From Breoghania sp. (GTDB lineage Bacteria > Pseudomonadota > Alphaproteobacteria > Rhizobiales > Stappiaceae), in contig NZ_OY771475.1 in the NCBI RefSeq assembly GCF_963674635.1, forward strand, positions 1-64,000: a DNA stretch of 64,000 bases, written 5' to 3'. The position numbers and the translations under genes were made by a program. Below, in pieces: positions 45,139 to 53,207 of the stretch. The notes below the pieces were generated by a model, which saw only the letters and a list, made by a program, of their open reading frames with translations, was not told where the DNA came from and made no database searches. The number at the start of each line of letters is the position of its first letter. Position 1 is the first letter of the stretch.

Positions 45139-45516
45139 ATGGATTTGGGAACGGCTGCGCACGGCAGGGGCGTGCTGAACGGGGGGCTTGTGCTGGTCAT
45201 CGCCATTTCAGCGACACTGGGGCTCGCCGCGGCGAAAGCGGCAGCGGGCGATCTGGAGGCGGGGCGCAAGAAGGTGCGCAGCACATGCCGCGTCTGTCAC
45301 GGGGTGGACGGGATCGGGACCAATCCGACCGTTCCCAATCTGGCGGGAGAGAGCGATCGCTATATCGTCAAGCAGCTCAAGGCGTTTCGTGCGGGCGAGC
45401 GCAATCACGCGCAGATGTCGATCATCGCCAAGGGACTGTCTGATGAGGACATCGAGAATGTCGCGACCTATTTCTCTGCCATCAAGGTGACGGCGACACC
45501 GCCCAAGGTCAGGTAA
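45139..45516 (+). CDS. Class I cytochrome c (c553-like)
   Basis: This 125-residue protein carries one haem-binding motif CRVCH (Cys50, Cys53, His54) and Met93 in AQMSIIAKGLSDEDI as the probable sixth ligand. The N-terminus has a single hydrophobic stretch (VLNGGLVLVIAISATLGLAAAKAAAG) that acts as signal peptide or anchor. GGGGAGG precedes the start. Small cytochromes of this group carry electrons from periplasmic dehydrogenases to an oxidase, and the preceding PQQ-type dehydrogenase is an obvious donor. It is convergent with the metallo-hydrolase gene 21 bases away. Confidence 0.9.
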   Translation: MDLGTAAHGRGVLNGGLVLVIAISATLGLAAAKAAAGDLEAGRKKVRSTCRVCHGVDGIGTNPTVPNLAGESDRYIVKQLKAFRAGERNHAQMSIIAKGLSDEDIENVATYFSAIKVTATPPKVR

Positions 45517-45537
45517 GCCTTAAGCCAGGTGCCCGCT

Positions 45538-46227
45538 CTAGCGGATGAGCAACGGCATTTCCTGGATTTCATCCCACCACAGATGGCCGTCTTCCTGCCT
45601 GTGGAGCGTGGGAAAGTGCCCGGGCACGATGGTTCGGCCCCGGCGCAGGACCTCGCGAATGGAGGCGGCGCCGCGCTTTTGCGGGTCGAACTCCAGATCC
45701 GGGATGCCCGTTGTCGCCTCGCGGGCCGTTTTCAGCGCATCGGCGGCAAGGATGGCGGTGCCATCGGCGGTGTCGAGTTCCAGCGAGACATGGCCTGGTG
45801 AATGGCCGGGGGTTGGAAACAGCGTGACCCCCGGCATGATCTCCGCCTCGCCATCGACAGTCGAGACGTCGCGCTGGCTCAGAAGGGCTGCCAGATAGCG
45901 CGGGGTAACCGTGTCGGTCTCGAAGATCGCATCAAGGTACTCGCGCTCATCACGGCCCATCAGGATGGGGGCATCCGGGAACAGGTCGAGATTGAGGACG
46001 TGGTCGAAATGACCGTGGCTGAAGATCAGCATGTCGATGTCGCGCGGGGCGAGGTCACGGGCTTTCAACGCCTCAAGCAACATGCGCCGGGTGACGCCGT
46101 GTCCCACGTCGAAAAGCGCACGTTTTCCTCCCGCTTCCACCATGACGATGGCGGAAATCCCGAAGAAGCCGCCATTGAAGGCAAGGCTGGATCCGGGCAC
46201 GAGAACGTCGAAGCTGGCCTTTGACAT
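45538..46227 (-). CDS. Metallo-beta-lactamase fold hydrolase
   Basis: The 229-residue protein starts at the ATG at 46227, with AGGA seven bases upstream; the longer open frame is not supported. The metal-binding motif HGHFDH is at about residue 88, with TPGHSPGHV, AILAADAL and a C-terminal PGHFPTLH supplying further ligands. The fold is that of AHL lactonases, glyoxalase II and alkylsulfatase relatives; the short, compact form resembles the N-acyl-homoserine-lactonase-like group. The substrate is not known. It is not clustered with quorum-sensing genes here. There is no signal peptide, so it acts in the cytoplasm. Confidence 0.85.
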   Translation of the reverse strand: MSKASFDVLVPGSSLAFNGGFFGISAIVMVEAGGKRALFDVGHGVTRRMLLEALKARDLAPRDIDMLIFSHGHFDHVLNLDLFPDAPILMGRDEREYLDAIFETDTVTPRYLAALLSQRDVSTVDGEAEIMPGVTLFPTPGHSPGHVSLELDTADGTAILAADALKTAREATTGIPDLEFDPQKRGAASIREVLRRGRTIVPGHFPTLHRQEDGHLWWDEIQEMPLLIR

Positions 46228-46812
46228 GTGCGGTCCTGAAGGAAATGCGGGGGGGAACCGAGTGCGTGTGTGCGGAATCGGCATCAAACGCAACGTCAGA
46301 ATGCCCCCGAGGCTCAAAGATGGCCAGAGCTGATGGGGGGGGGCTGCGAACCGATGATTTTCCAGGCGGCGCCGGCCGCCATCCGCTCCGACAGGCAATA
46401 CAGCCAGAAACTGCAAGTGAGCCGGTCTCTCGCGGTGCGGGCGGTTCGTGTCATCTCCTCAACCGATGATATCAGAATATCTGGCTCCGTCTTGCAGATC
46501 CCTCTCGCATGACAGGAGAAATGGGGCCGGAGAAAAAAGGAAATATACAAAAAGGACGTAAGGGGAGGGTTTGGAAGGGCTATCTATAAGCGGAGTGGTT
46601 AAGCGCGAAATGACCTTCAGTCGGGGGGGCATTGAAACTAAAACTTATATAACATGAATATATACAAAAAATACCATGAGTAAGGAGAGGTTTTACAGGT
46701 AATTCGCGTCGTAGGTCTCCACTTTTTTAGTGCAATATATGTTTGAATTAACTCGTTATAAATACCTCAATGCCTACGTATTCGTACGTTCTGAGCGTTA
46801 TCGGAGTGACGG
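46228..46812. other. Long intergenic region before the TadG-like gene
   Basis: These 585 bases separate divergent genes. The 46540-46800 part is distinctly AT-rich, with many A and T runs, and should hold the promoter of the TadG-like gene. No gene, tRNA, repeat or recognised operator is supported. Confidence 0.5.
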
Positions 46813-48168
46813 ATGCAATCGTATTGGTATGGGCGCTCGGTGGACCTGGCGCGTCGGTTTCGGCGGTGTGGGCACGGCAACGTGGCGATCGCCTTTGGTC
46901 TTGCGGGGATTGTGCTGTGCGGCGTCGTGGGGGGCGCGGTTGATTACAGCATGGCCGTCAGTGAGAAGACGAAACTGCAAGCCGCGCTTGATGCTGCCGT
47001 TCTCGGCGGGGCGAGGGCGCCCGGCGATGAGGTCCCGACCGCCCGGAGAAGTTTCCACGCGAATTTGTCGGCAAGCCGGGGCGTCGACGTCAAATCGCAG
47101 TTCACGTTTTCGGACAACAAGCTGATCGGCGATGCCGTGGCGCAGGTGTCAACATCGCTGCTGCGCGTGGTCAAGCTGGACACGATCGAGGTTCACGCGC
47201 ATTCCGCCGCGGCGATTGCCTCAAGTGATGTCTGCATCCTGCTGCTGGACCCCGAGGACCGCACCGCCTTCAAGGCCAACGGGTCGGGCAAGATCGACAT
47301 GCCCGAATGCGAGATGCATGTGACCTCGCGCGCCGAACCCGCCACATGGATCGATTCCCGTCAAATCGACACAAAGAAGCTGTGTATCAAGGGGACCAGC
47401 GGGGGCAATCTGAAGCCGTTGCCGGACAGTTTCGCCGAGCACTGCACGCCGCTCACCGATCCTTTTGCAGACAAGCTGCCCAAACCGCCGCGCGAGTTCG
47501 GCAAGGATACCGCCTGTGTCACCGACATGCCGGATCCCAATGCCAGGGAAATGGTGTTTGGGCCGGGCACCTACTGCAACTGGCCGCCGATCAACGGCTC
47601 GGTCGACCGGGTGGTCTTCGAACCGGGCAACTACACGATCAAGGCGCCCCTGTCGCTGAACGCGCGTGATGTGCGTTTCGGCAAGGGGACCTATGCCTTC
47701 AAGGGCGCCGGCGTGACCTTCAACGGGTCGGTTCACACCGTGGAGATGGGGGCGGGCTTTTACGGCCTTTCCGATGGTGCGCGCATCATCTTCAACAATC
47801 AGCAGGTCACCGGAAAGGGCGTCACCATCTATCTGGCCGACGAGCGCGCGGCTTTCCTGACGGTTCAGGGCAGTTCCAAGCTGGCTGTCACCCCGCCAAA
47901 GGATGGCCCCTACAAGGACTTCCTGCTCTACGAGGTGGGAGGGCTGAAAAGGCAACCTCACGAGCGCTACAACCTGGACGGTGCGCTGGATATCGAGGGC
48001 CTGATCTATCTGCCCAGCCGCAATCTGCATTTCAACGGCAGCGGCAAGATCGACAGCGAGCGCCTGACCCTTGTTCTCAACAAGCTCTCGCTTGACGGAC
48101 AGATCCGTATCAAGGGAGGCGCACAGAGCCTGTCGGGCGCCAATGCGCGGGTCTATCTGCTGAAATAG
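46813..48168 (+). CDS. TadG-like pilus/Flp-associated protein with beta-helix-like C-terminus
   Basis: The protein has 451 residues from an ATG with GGAG six bases upstream. The N-terminal segment (RCGHGNVAIAFGLAGIVLCGVVGGAVDYSMAVSEKTKLQAALDAAVLGGA) is the Tad (TadG/TadE-like) domain, with one transmembrane helix followed by a helix running along the membrane. The rest is periplasmic and reads like a right-handed beta-helix or bactofilin-like array: repeated VRFGKGTYAFKGAGVTFNGSVHTVEMGAGFYGL and LHFNGSGKIDSERLTLVLNKLSLDGQIRIKGG. Cys-rich segments occur in the middle. No other tad, flp or cpa genes are near, so it may be an orphan adaptor. Function is inferred from the N-terminal domain only. 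Confidence 0.75.
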   Translation: MQSYWYGRSVDLARRFRRCGHGNVAIAFGLAGIVLCGVVGGAVDYSMAVSEKTKLQAALDAAVLGGARAPGDEVPTARRSFHANLSASRGVDVKSQFTFSDNKLIGDAVAQVSTSLLRVVKLDTIEVHAHSAAAIASSDVCILLLDPEDRTAFKANGSGKIDMPECEMHVTSRAEPATWIDSRQIDTKKLCIKGTSGGNLKPLPDSFAEHCTPLTDPFADKLPKPPREFGKDTACVTDMPDPNAREMVFGPGTYCNWPPINGSVDRVVFEPGNYTIKAPLSLNARDVRFGKGTYAFKGAGVTFNGSVHTVEMGAGFYGLSDGARIIFNNQQVTGKGVTIYLADERAAFLTVQGSSKLAVTPPKDGPYKDFLLYEVGGLKRQPHERYNLDGALDIEGLIYLPSRNLHFNGSGKIDSERLTLVLNKLSLDGQIRIKGGAQSLSGANARVYLLK

Positions 48169-48217
48169 GGCGGCTCGCCATTCAGGGCGGGGCTTGAAGC
48201 TTCTGAAATCCAAAGGC

Positions 48218-48270
48218 GGCGGGAACGGCGCGGCGGAAAACCGCTTGCACCGTTCTCGCCGTTTGTTTTT
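48218..48270 (+). terminator. Nested-hairpin terminator after the TadG-like gene
   Basis: GGCGGGAACGG (48218-48228) pairs with CCGTTCTCGCC (48250-48260, one G-T pair), with GCGG/CCGC nested inside, and GTTTGTTTTT follows. It lies 50 bases after the stop codon. Confidence 0.8.
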
Positions 48271-48444
48271 GCGGTTCTTTTCCGGTTTCAGTTGATCGCT
48301 TTGCGTTGTTGCCAGCGAAAGCATCGCGCCATGATTGCATCCTGTCGGGATGGCGCGCAGTCCGCAGGCCGTGGGCTGCCTATTCTGTGTTCGGGTAACG
48401 GCAACAAGATCAGGCAGTTGCGTAAGTTCGGTGCAGATGCGGAG

Positions 48445-48460
48445 AATTTGTCGATAAATT
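48445..48460. promoter_or_regulatory. Near-palindromic operator upstream of the TRAP transporter
   Basis: AATTTGTCGATAAATT contains the core TTTGTCGATAAA at 48447-48458 and shares the 13-mer TCGATAAATTGTG with the site upstream of the 5-oxoprolinase. It ends about 147 bases before the dctP start, in a 438-base intergenic region that otherwise contains only the preceding terminator. Confidence 0.6.
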
Positions 48461-48606
48461 GTGGATGTTGTTGCATCTGACCACTAGCGTTTCAGATCGC
48501 GAGCGGGTGTAATGCACGTCCGATCCTGCATCTGAAATCGCGGTCCAAATGGACACATGGGACGTCAAGGGTAATAGCCCGGCGCCCCGACAGGGAGAAC
48601 ACTTCT

Positions 48607-49590
48607 ATGCTGAAAACGAACCGTCTTCTCGCGGCGGGCGCGGTTTTTGTCGCTGCCTCCGTCATGGGTTTCGCCGCGTCTGCCCAGACCAAGTGGGACA
48701 TGCCGACGCCCTATGGCGACACGAACTTCCATACGGTGAACATCGCCAAGTTCGCCGAGGACGTGGCCGCCTCCACCGATGGCGCCTTGACGATCCAGAT
48801 CCATTCCGCGGGCTCGCTTCTCAAGCATCCGGAAATCAAGAACGGCGTACGCAAGGGCGTGGTGCCGATCGGCGAGGTGCTGATCTCGCGTCTGTCCAAC
48901 GAGGACCCGGTTTTTGCGCTGGATTCCGTGCCTTTCCTGGCCACGTCCTATGACGCATCCATGAAGCTCTATCAGGCCTCCAAGCCGGTTCTGGAAAAGA
49001 AGCTGGAAGAGCAGGGGCTGAAGCTGCTGTTTGCCGTGCCGTGGCCGCCCCAGGGCATCTACACCAAGGAAGCCGTCGACAGCATCGACGATCTGAAGGG
49101 CATGCGGTTCCGTGCCTATAACGCCTCCACCGAGCGGATCGCCCAGCTTGCCGGTGCGGTTCCCACCCAGGTGGAAGTGCCGGATCTTCCGACGGCCTTC
49201 TCCACGGGCCGCGTTCAGGCGATGATCACCTCGCCCTCGACCGGCGCCAACTCCAAGGCATGGGACTATCTGGGCTACTACTATGACGCTCAGGCCTGGC
49301 TGCCGAAGAACATGGTCATCGTGAACAAGTCCGCTTTCGATGCCTTGCCGGAGGCGGTTCAGACCGCCGTTCTGGAGGCTGCCGCCAAGGCGGAAACCAG
49401 CGGCTGGGAAGCTTCCAAGAATGAGACGGCCGAAAAGACCCAGATGCTGGTCGATAACGGCATCGAGGTCAGCGCCCCGTCGCAGGATCTGCAGGACGGC
49501 TTCAAGGCCATCGGCAAGACGATGGTTTCGGAATGGCAGGAACAGGCCGGCGACGACGGCAAGGCCATCATCGAGGCCTTCTCCAAGTAA
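48607..49590 (+). CDS. dctP: TRAP transporter substrate-binding protein DctP
   Basis: This 327-residue periplasmic protein has a signal peptide (LLAAGAVFVAASVMGFAASAQ) and the DctP fold: WDMPTPYGDTNFHTVNIAKFAEDVAASTDGALTIQIHSAGSLLKHPE, GEVLISRLSNEDPVFALDSVPFL, and the Arg-containing KGMRFRAYNASTERIAQLAGAVPTQVEVPDLPTAFSTG, whose conserved Arg binds the substrate carboxylate. It captures an organic or amino-acid-type anion and delivers it to the DctQM channel. The operator upstream is shared with amino-acid catabolic genes, so pyroglutamate or a related compound is a possible ligand (inference). A gap of 213 bases to dctQ is long but contains no gene. Confidence 0.93.
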   Translation: MLKTNRLLAAGAVFVAASVMGFAASAQTKWDMPTPYGDTNFHTVNIAKFAEDVAASTDGALTIQIHSAGSLLKHPEIKNGVRKGVVPIGEVLISRLSNEDPVFALDSVPFLATSYDASMKLYQASKPVLEKKLEEQGLKLLFAVPWPPQGIYTKEAVDSIDDLKGMRFRAYNASTERIAQLAGAVPTQVEVPDLPTAFSTGRVQAMITSPSTGANSKAWDYLGYYYDAQAWLPKNMVIVNKSAFDALPEAVQTAVLEAAAKAETSGWEASKNETAEKTQMLVDNGIEVSAPSQDLQDGFKAIGKTMVSEWQEQAGDDGKAIIEAFSK

Positions 49591-49803
49591 GTCGCGAGCA
49601 CATGGATGGCGGGCTCGCAGGTTTCCTGTCGCAGCCCCGCCATCCTGACTTCATCCAGAAACGGTGCGGGGCCGAATGGTCCCGCGTGGCAACGGCAGGC
49701 GGGCAGGTGTCCGCTCGCGGCGCCTGAGAAGCTTGCCGGGGCGGGGCCCCCACTGGCATTTCGGTCGGATCGCGCCTGTTGCCGCTTTCATCAAAAGGTC
49801 ATC

Positions 49804-50361
49804 ATGCGCAAGGCTCTTGATGCGCTCTATCGGTTTTCGGCCGGTCTCGCGGCGCTTTCCCTCGTCATCATCGCGACGATGGTCGTCGTTCAGGTCGCAG
49901 GTCGGGTCACCGATGGTCTGCGTTCCGCCTTCGGTTTTGAGCCCTATGGTCTGCTTGTGCCGTCGCTGGCGGAAATCGCCGGGTTCCTGCTGGTCGCGGC
50001 GTCCTTTCTCGCACTTGCCTCCACACTGCGAAATGCGGACCACATCCGGGTGAACATCCTGCTGCAGATGCTCCCGCATTCTCTGGCGCGGGGATTTGAA
50101 GTCTGGGTTCTGGCGGTCGCCTGCGGGCTTGTGGGCTATTTCGCGTGGAATGCCGTTCTGCTCGTCATCGACAGCTACAAGTTCAACGAAGTCTCCTTCG
50201 GCATCATTCCGGTGCCTCTGTGGATCCCGCAGGCGGCGATGGCCGGGGGGCTGATCGTGTTCCTGATCTCGCTGGTGGACGATTTCGTCGTGACGGTGAG
50301 CGGCGGCGTGCCGAGTTACATGGAGGCGGAGACCTCCGATCCGATCGAGGGGACCGAGTAG
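49804..50361 (+). CDS. dctQ: TRAP transporter small permease DctQ
   Basis: The 185-residue membrane protein has four hydrophobic helices: SAGLAALSLVIIATMVVVQVAGRV, LAEIAGFLLVAASFLALASTLRNADHIRVNI, VWVLAVACGLVGYFAWNAVLLVI and IPQAAMAGGLIVFLISLVDDFVV. The HIRVNILL segment between helices is typical of DctQ. Start at the ATG at 49804 with AAAGG just upstream. It abuts dctM with no gap, so the two are translated together and form the membrane part of the TRAP system. Confidence 0.93.
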   Translation: MRKALDALYRFSAGLAALSLVIIATMVVVQVAGRVTDGLRSAFGFEPYGLLVPSLAEIAGFLLVAASFLALASTLRNADHIRVNILLQMLPHSLARGFEVWVLAVACGLVGYFAWNAVLLVIDSYKFNEVSFGIIPVPLWIPQAAMAGGLIVFLISLVDDFVVTVSGGVPSYMEAETSDPIEGTE

Positions 50362-51666
50362 ATGGATATCACGATCATTGCCGTCGCTCTCGGTGTTGGC
50401 ATGCTGGCCGCGCTCGCCACGGGCATCTGGGTGGCGGTGGCGCTGTTTGCGGTCGCGCTCGCGGCCATTGTTCTTCTGGTTTCCGTCCCCGCAGGCACGG
50501 TTCTGGCGACAACCGTCTGGGGGGCGTCGAATTCGTGGGACCTGACGGCTCTGCCCATGTTCATCTGGATGGGCGAAATCCTGTTCCGTTCGCGGCTGTC
50601 TGAGGACATGTTCGCAGGTCTTGCTCCATGGATGCGCAATCTGCCGGGTCGGTTGCTGCACGTGAACATTCTGGGGTGCGGAATTTTCGCAGCCGTCTCC
50701 GGGTCCTCCGCGGCCACCACCGCCACGATCGGAAAGATGTCGCTGCCGGAGCTGAAAAAGCGCGGCTATGACGAGCGGCTGGCCATTGGCACCCTGGCGG
50801 GGTCGGGCACTCTTGGGCTTTTGATCCCGCCTTCGATCATTCTCATCGTCTATGGGGCCGCCACCGAGCAGTCGATCGCGCGGCTCTTCATTGCCGGTGT
50901 CCTGCCCGGCGCGATGCTGTGTGTGCTCTTCATGGGGTATGTAGCGATCTGGTCGGTGATGAACCGCTCCAAGATGCCGCCCAAGGAGCCGCCCGTGCCC
51001 TTGATGGAACGCATCATGGCCACCCGGCGCCTGTTTCCGATCCTGCTTCTCATCGTCGGCGTGGTCGGCTCCATCTATGCCGGGCTTGCAGCGCCCACCG
51101 AAGCCGCAGCCGTTGGCGTGCTGCTGTCGCTGTTGCTGTCGTGGCTCTCCGGCACGCTTACCCGCAAGACCTTCATCGAAGCCCTCATGGGCGCGACGCG
51201 CACCTCCTGCATGATCGCGTTCATTCTGGCTGGCGCGGCCTTCATGACCGTCGCCATGGGCTTCACAGGCATTCCGCGCGAACTCGCGAGCTGGATCGGG
51301 TCGCTGGGCCTCACGCCTTTCGAACTGCTGGCCGCGTTGACGGTCTTCTTCGTCGTGCTTGGCTGCTTCCTCGATGGCATTTCGGTGGTGGTGCTGACCA
51401 CCTCGGTCATCCTGCCGATGGTCGAGCAGGCCGGTCTCGACCTGATCTGGTTTGGCATCTACCTGGTGATCGTGGTGGAGATGAGCCAGATCACGCCGCC
51501 GGTCGGCTTCAATCTGTTCGTGCTGCAGGCCATGACGGGCCACAACATCTTCAAGGTGGCGCGTATGGCGCTGCCGTTCTTCCTGCTGATGGTGGTGGCC
51601 GTCGTCATCGTGACCATTTTCCCCGAGGTGGCGCTTTGGCTGCCCAACAACATGATGGCACACTAG
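50362..51666 (+). CDS. dctM: TRAP transporter large permease DctM
   Basis: This 434-residue protein has about 12 hydrophobic segments and the DctM landmarks ALPMFIWMGEILFRSRLSEDMFAGLAPWMRNLPG, GTLAGSGTLGLLIPPSIILIVYGAATEQSIARLFIAGVLPG and EMSQITPPVGFNLFVLQAMTGHNIFKVARMALPFF. It catalyses sodium-driven uptake of the DctP-bound ligand. It directly follows dctQ. A CTCGCGCC/GGCGCGAG hairpin (51678-51704) without T-run lies 12 bases after its end. Confidence 0.95.
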   Translation: MDITIIAVALGVGMLAALATGIWVAVALFAVALAAIVLLVSVPAGTVLATTVWGASNSWDLTALPMFIWMGEILFRSRLSEDMFAGLAPWMRNLPGRLLHVNILGCGIFAAVSGSSAATTATIGKMSLPELKKRGYDERLAIGTLAGSGTLGLLIPPSIILIVYGAATEQSIARLFIAGVLPGAMLCVLFMGYVAIWSVMNRSKMPPKEPPVPLMERIMATRRLFPILLLIVGVVGSIYAGLAAPTEAAAVGVLLSLLLSWLSGTLTRKTFIEALMGATRTSCMIAFILAGAAFMTVAMGFTGIPRELASWIGSLGLTPFELLAALTVFFVVLGCFLDGISVVVLTTSVILPMVEQAGLDLIWFGIYLVIVVEMSQITPPVGFNLFVLQAMTGHNIFKVARMALPFFLLMVVAVVIVTIFPEVALWLPNNMMAH

Positions 51667-51773
51667 AAGAGCATCTCCTCGCGCCGGGGTGACTGCGGCG
51701 CGAGGGCGGTGTATCCCGTGGGAAACGCGTGACGGCAGGCGGTACGCGCACTCAAGCGGAAGGCTACGAACCG

Positions 51774-52304
51774 ATGACCAAAGCTCATTCTCCCACCGCC
51801 GGGATCGGTCCGGTCGTCTCCTCCGCACATCTGGCGGCGGGCGCCATGCCGGCGCTTTCGGAGATCGAGTTTGCCGTCACCATGATGGTGAATGCCTATC
51901 ATCGCTGGATGGTGCGTGCGATGACGGCGGCGGGCGAGCCGGGAATGGCCCCGCTTGATGTCATGGTGCTTCATTCGGTCAATCACCGCGGGCGGCCCAA
52001 GACGCTCGCCGATATCTGTCTCGTCCTGAATATCGAGGATACGCACACGGTCACCTATTCGCTGCGCAAGCTTGAAAAGAGCGGCCTGGTGAAAACGGGC
52101 AAGCGCGGCAAGGAAAAGACCGCCGAGATCACCGCCAAGGGTGAGGAAGCCTGTCTGGAATACCGACGCATCCGCGAGGCGCTGCTGGTCGGGCCGGTCA
52201 AGACGCTGGGGCTCGATGAGGCGGAACTCTCGCGGCTCGCCGCGGTCATGCGCTCTGTCTCCGGTCATTACGATCAGGCCGCGCGTTCCGCCGCTGCCAT
52301 GTGA
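51774..52304 (+). CDS. Winged-helix (MarR-like) regulator linked to the TRAP transporter
   Basis: The 176-residue protein starts at the ATG at 51774, ten bases after GGAAGG; a GTG at 51729 is an alternative. It has a MarR-like winged helix: MAPLDVMVLHSVNHRGRPKTLADICLVLNIEDTHTVTYSLRKLEKSGLVKTGKRGKEKTAEITAKGEEACLEYRRIREALL. This is the predicted-transcription-regulator group often found next to TRAP or amino-acid uptake genes. It is 107 bases downstream of dctM and oriented alike, and so may be the regulator of the TRAP operon and the shared operator sites. This is inference. Confidence 0.8.
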   Translation: MTKAHSPTAGIGPVVSSAHLAAGAMPALSEIEFAVTMMVNAYHRWMVRAMTAAGEPGMAPLDVMVLHSVNHRGRPKTLADICLVLNIEDTHTVTYSLRKLEKSGLVKTGKRGKEKTAEITAKGEEACLEYRRIREALLVGPVKTLGLDEAELSRLAAVMRSVSGHYDQAARSAAAM

Positions 52305-52481
52305 GCCAGCCAAACCTCTTCGCATTCACATGAGCCTTGAAAAGGCATCGGGACAGGAGGCGCCTGCTGCCGGGTCCGTTGGGCGCGCCGATCTGATCGC
52401 TGCCCTATTCCAGGTGCCGGTTGTTGACGGCCCAGAATCTCCGTATTCGCCGGGCGGGGCTCTGCCTGTAAACTTGGTCGC

Positions 52482-53207
52482 ATGAGTCTCTGGTCCGCCC
52501 TTGCCGCCGCTGTTTCCGCCATCCAGTCAGGAGGCGCTCAGCTTCTTGACCGTCTCGCCACGCTCGTGGGAGGCGGGGAGGCGCGCAATTCCGTTGCCTT
52601 CACTGCCGCGATGATCGCGCTTTCCGCCAAGATGGCGAAAGCCGACGGCGTGGTGACCACCGACGAGGAGGTCGCCTTCTTCTCCCTGTTCGATATCCCG
52701 CATGGCGAGGAGCGCAACGTGGCGCGCGTCTTCGATCTGGCCAAGCAGGACGTGGCGGGCTTCGATGCCTATGCGCGGCGCATCGCCGGGCTTTTCGTCG
52801 ATCAGCCGGAGACGCTGGTCGATATTCTTGACGGGCTTTTTCACATCGCCAAGGCGGACGGCTATATCCACGAGGCGGAGCTCGTCTATCTGGAAACGGT
52901 GGCGGAGATTTTCGGCATCGAGCAACGCGCCTTCGATCAGATCTGCGAGCGTCACGTCATTTCAGGTGCGGATCCCTACAAGGTGCTCGGCGTGGACCGC
53001 AGTGCCTCCGATGACGAAGTGCGCCGCGTCTATCGCAAGCAGGTCATGGAGAGCCATCCCGACCGGCTGATCGCGCGCGGCGTGCCGGAGGAATTCGTGC
53101 GGATCGCCAATGACCGGGTGGCAGCACTCAACGAGGCCTGGCGCAAGATTTCACTGGAACGCGGCCACCGACCCACCATCTCCGGAGAAGGGGAGCGTGC
53201 CTCGTGA
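52482..53207 (+). CDS. TerB-like and J-domain protein (DjlA type, soluble)
   Basis: This 241-residue protein joins an N-terminal TerB/tellurite-resistance-like helical domain (AALSAKMAKADGVVTTDEEVAFFSLFDI, LVDILDGLFHIAKADGYIHEAELVYLETVAEIFGI) to a C-terminal J domain (PYKVLGVDRSASDDEVRRVYRKQVMESHPDRLIARGVPEEF). The HPD of ESHPDRL, needed to stimulate DnaK, is present. The architecture is that of DjlA without its membrane anchor. It is translationally coupled to the downstream amidase gene (overlap of one base, TGATG). It probably acts with DnaK on a client that is unknown. Confidence 0.9.
   Translation: MSLWSALAAAVSAIQSGGAQLLDRLATLVGGGEARNSVAFTAAMIALSAKMAKADGVVTTDEEVAFFSLFDIPHGEERNVARVFDLAKQDVAGFDAYARRIAGLFVDQPETLVDILDGLFHIAKADGYIHEAELVYLETVAEIFGIEQRAFDQICERHVISGADPYKVLGVDRSASDDEVRRVYRKQVMESHPDRLIARGVPEEFVRIANDRVAALNEAWRKISLERGHRPTISGEGERAS

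Noticed and set aside
46585..46620. tRNA-like segment (GCGGAGTGGTTAAGCGC)
   Set aside because: It recalls the D-arm of a class II tRNA, but no acceptor stem, anticodon arm or T-arm (GGTTCGA) is present in register.
51678..51704. Terminator call for the hairpin after dctM
   Set aside because: The stem CTCGCGCC/GGCGCGAG is perfect but no T-run follows, and the regulator gene downstream may be co-transcribed, so it is only mentioned with dctM.
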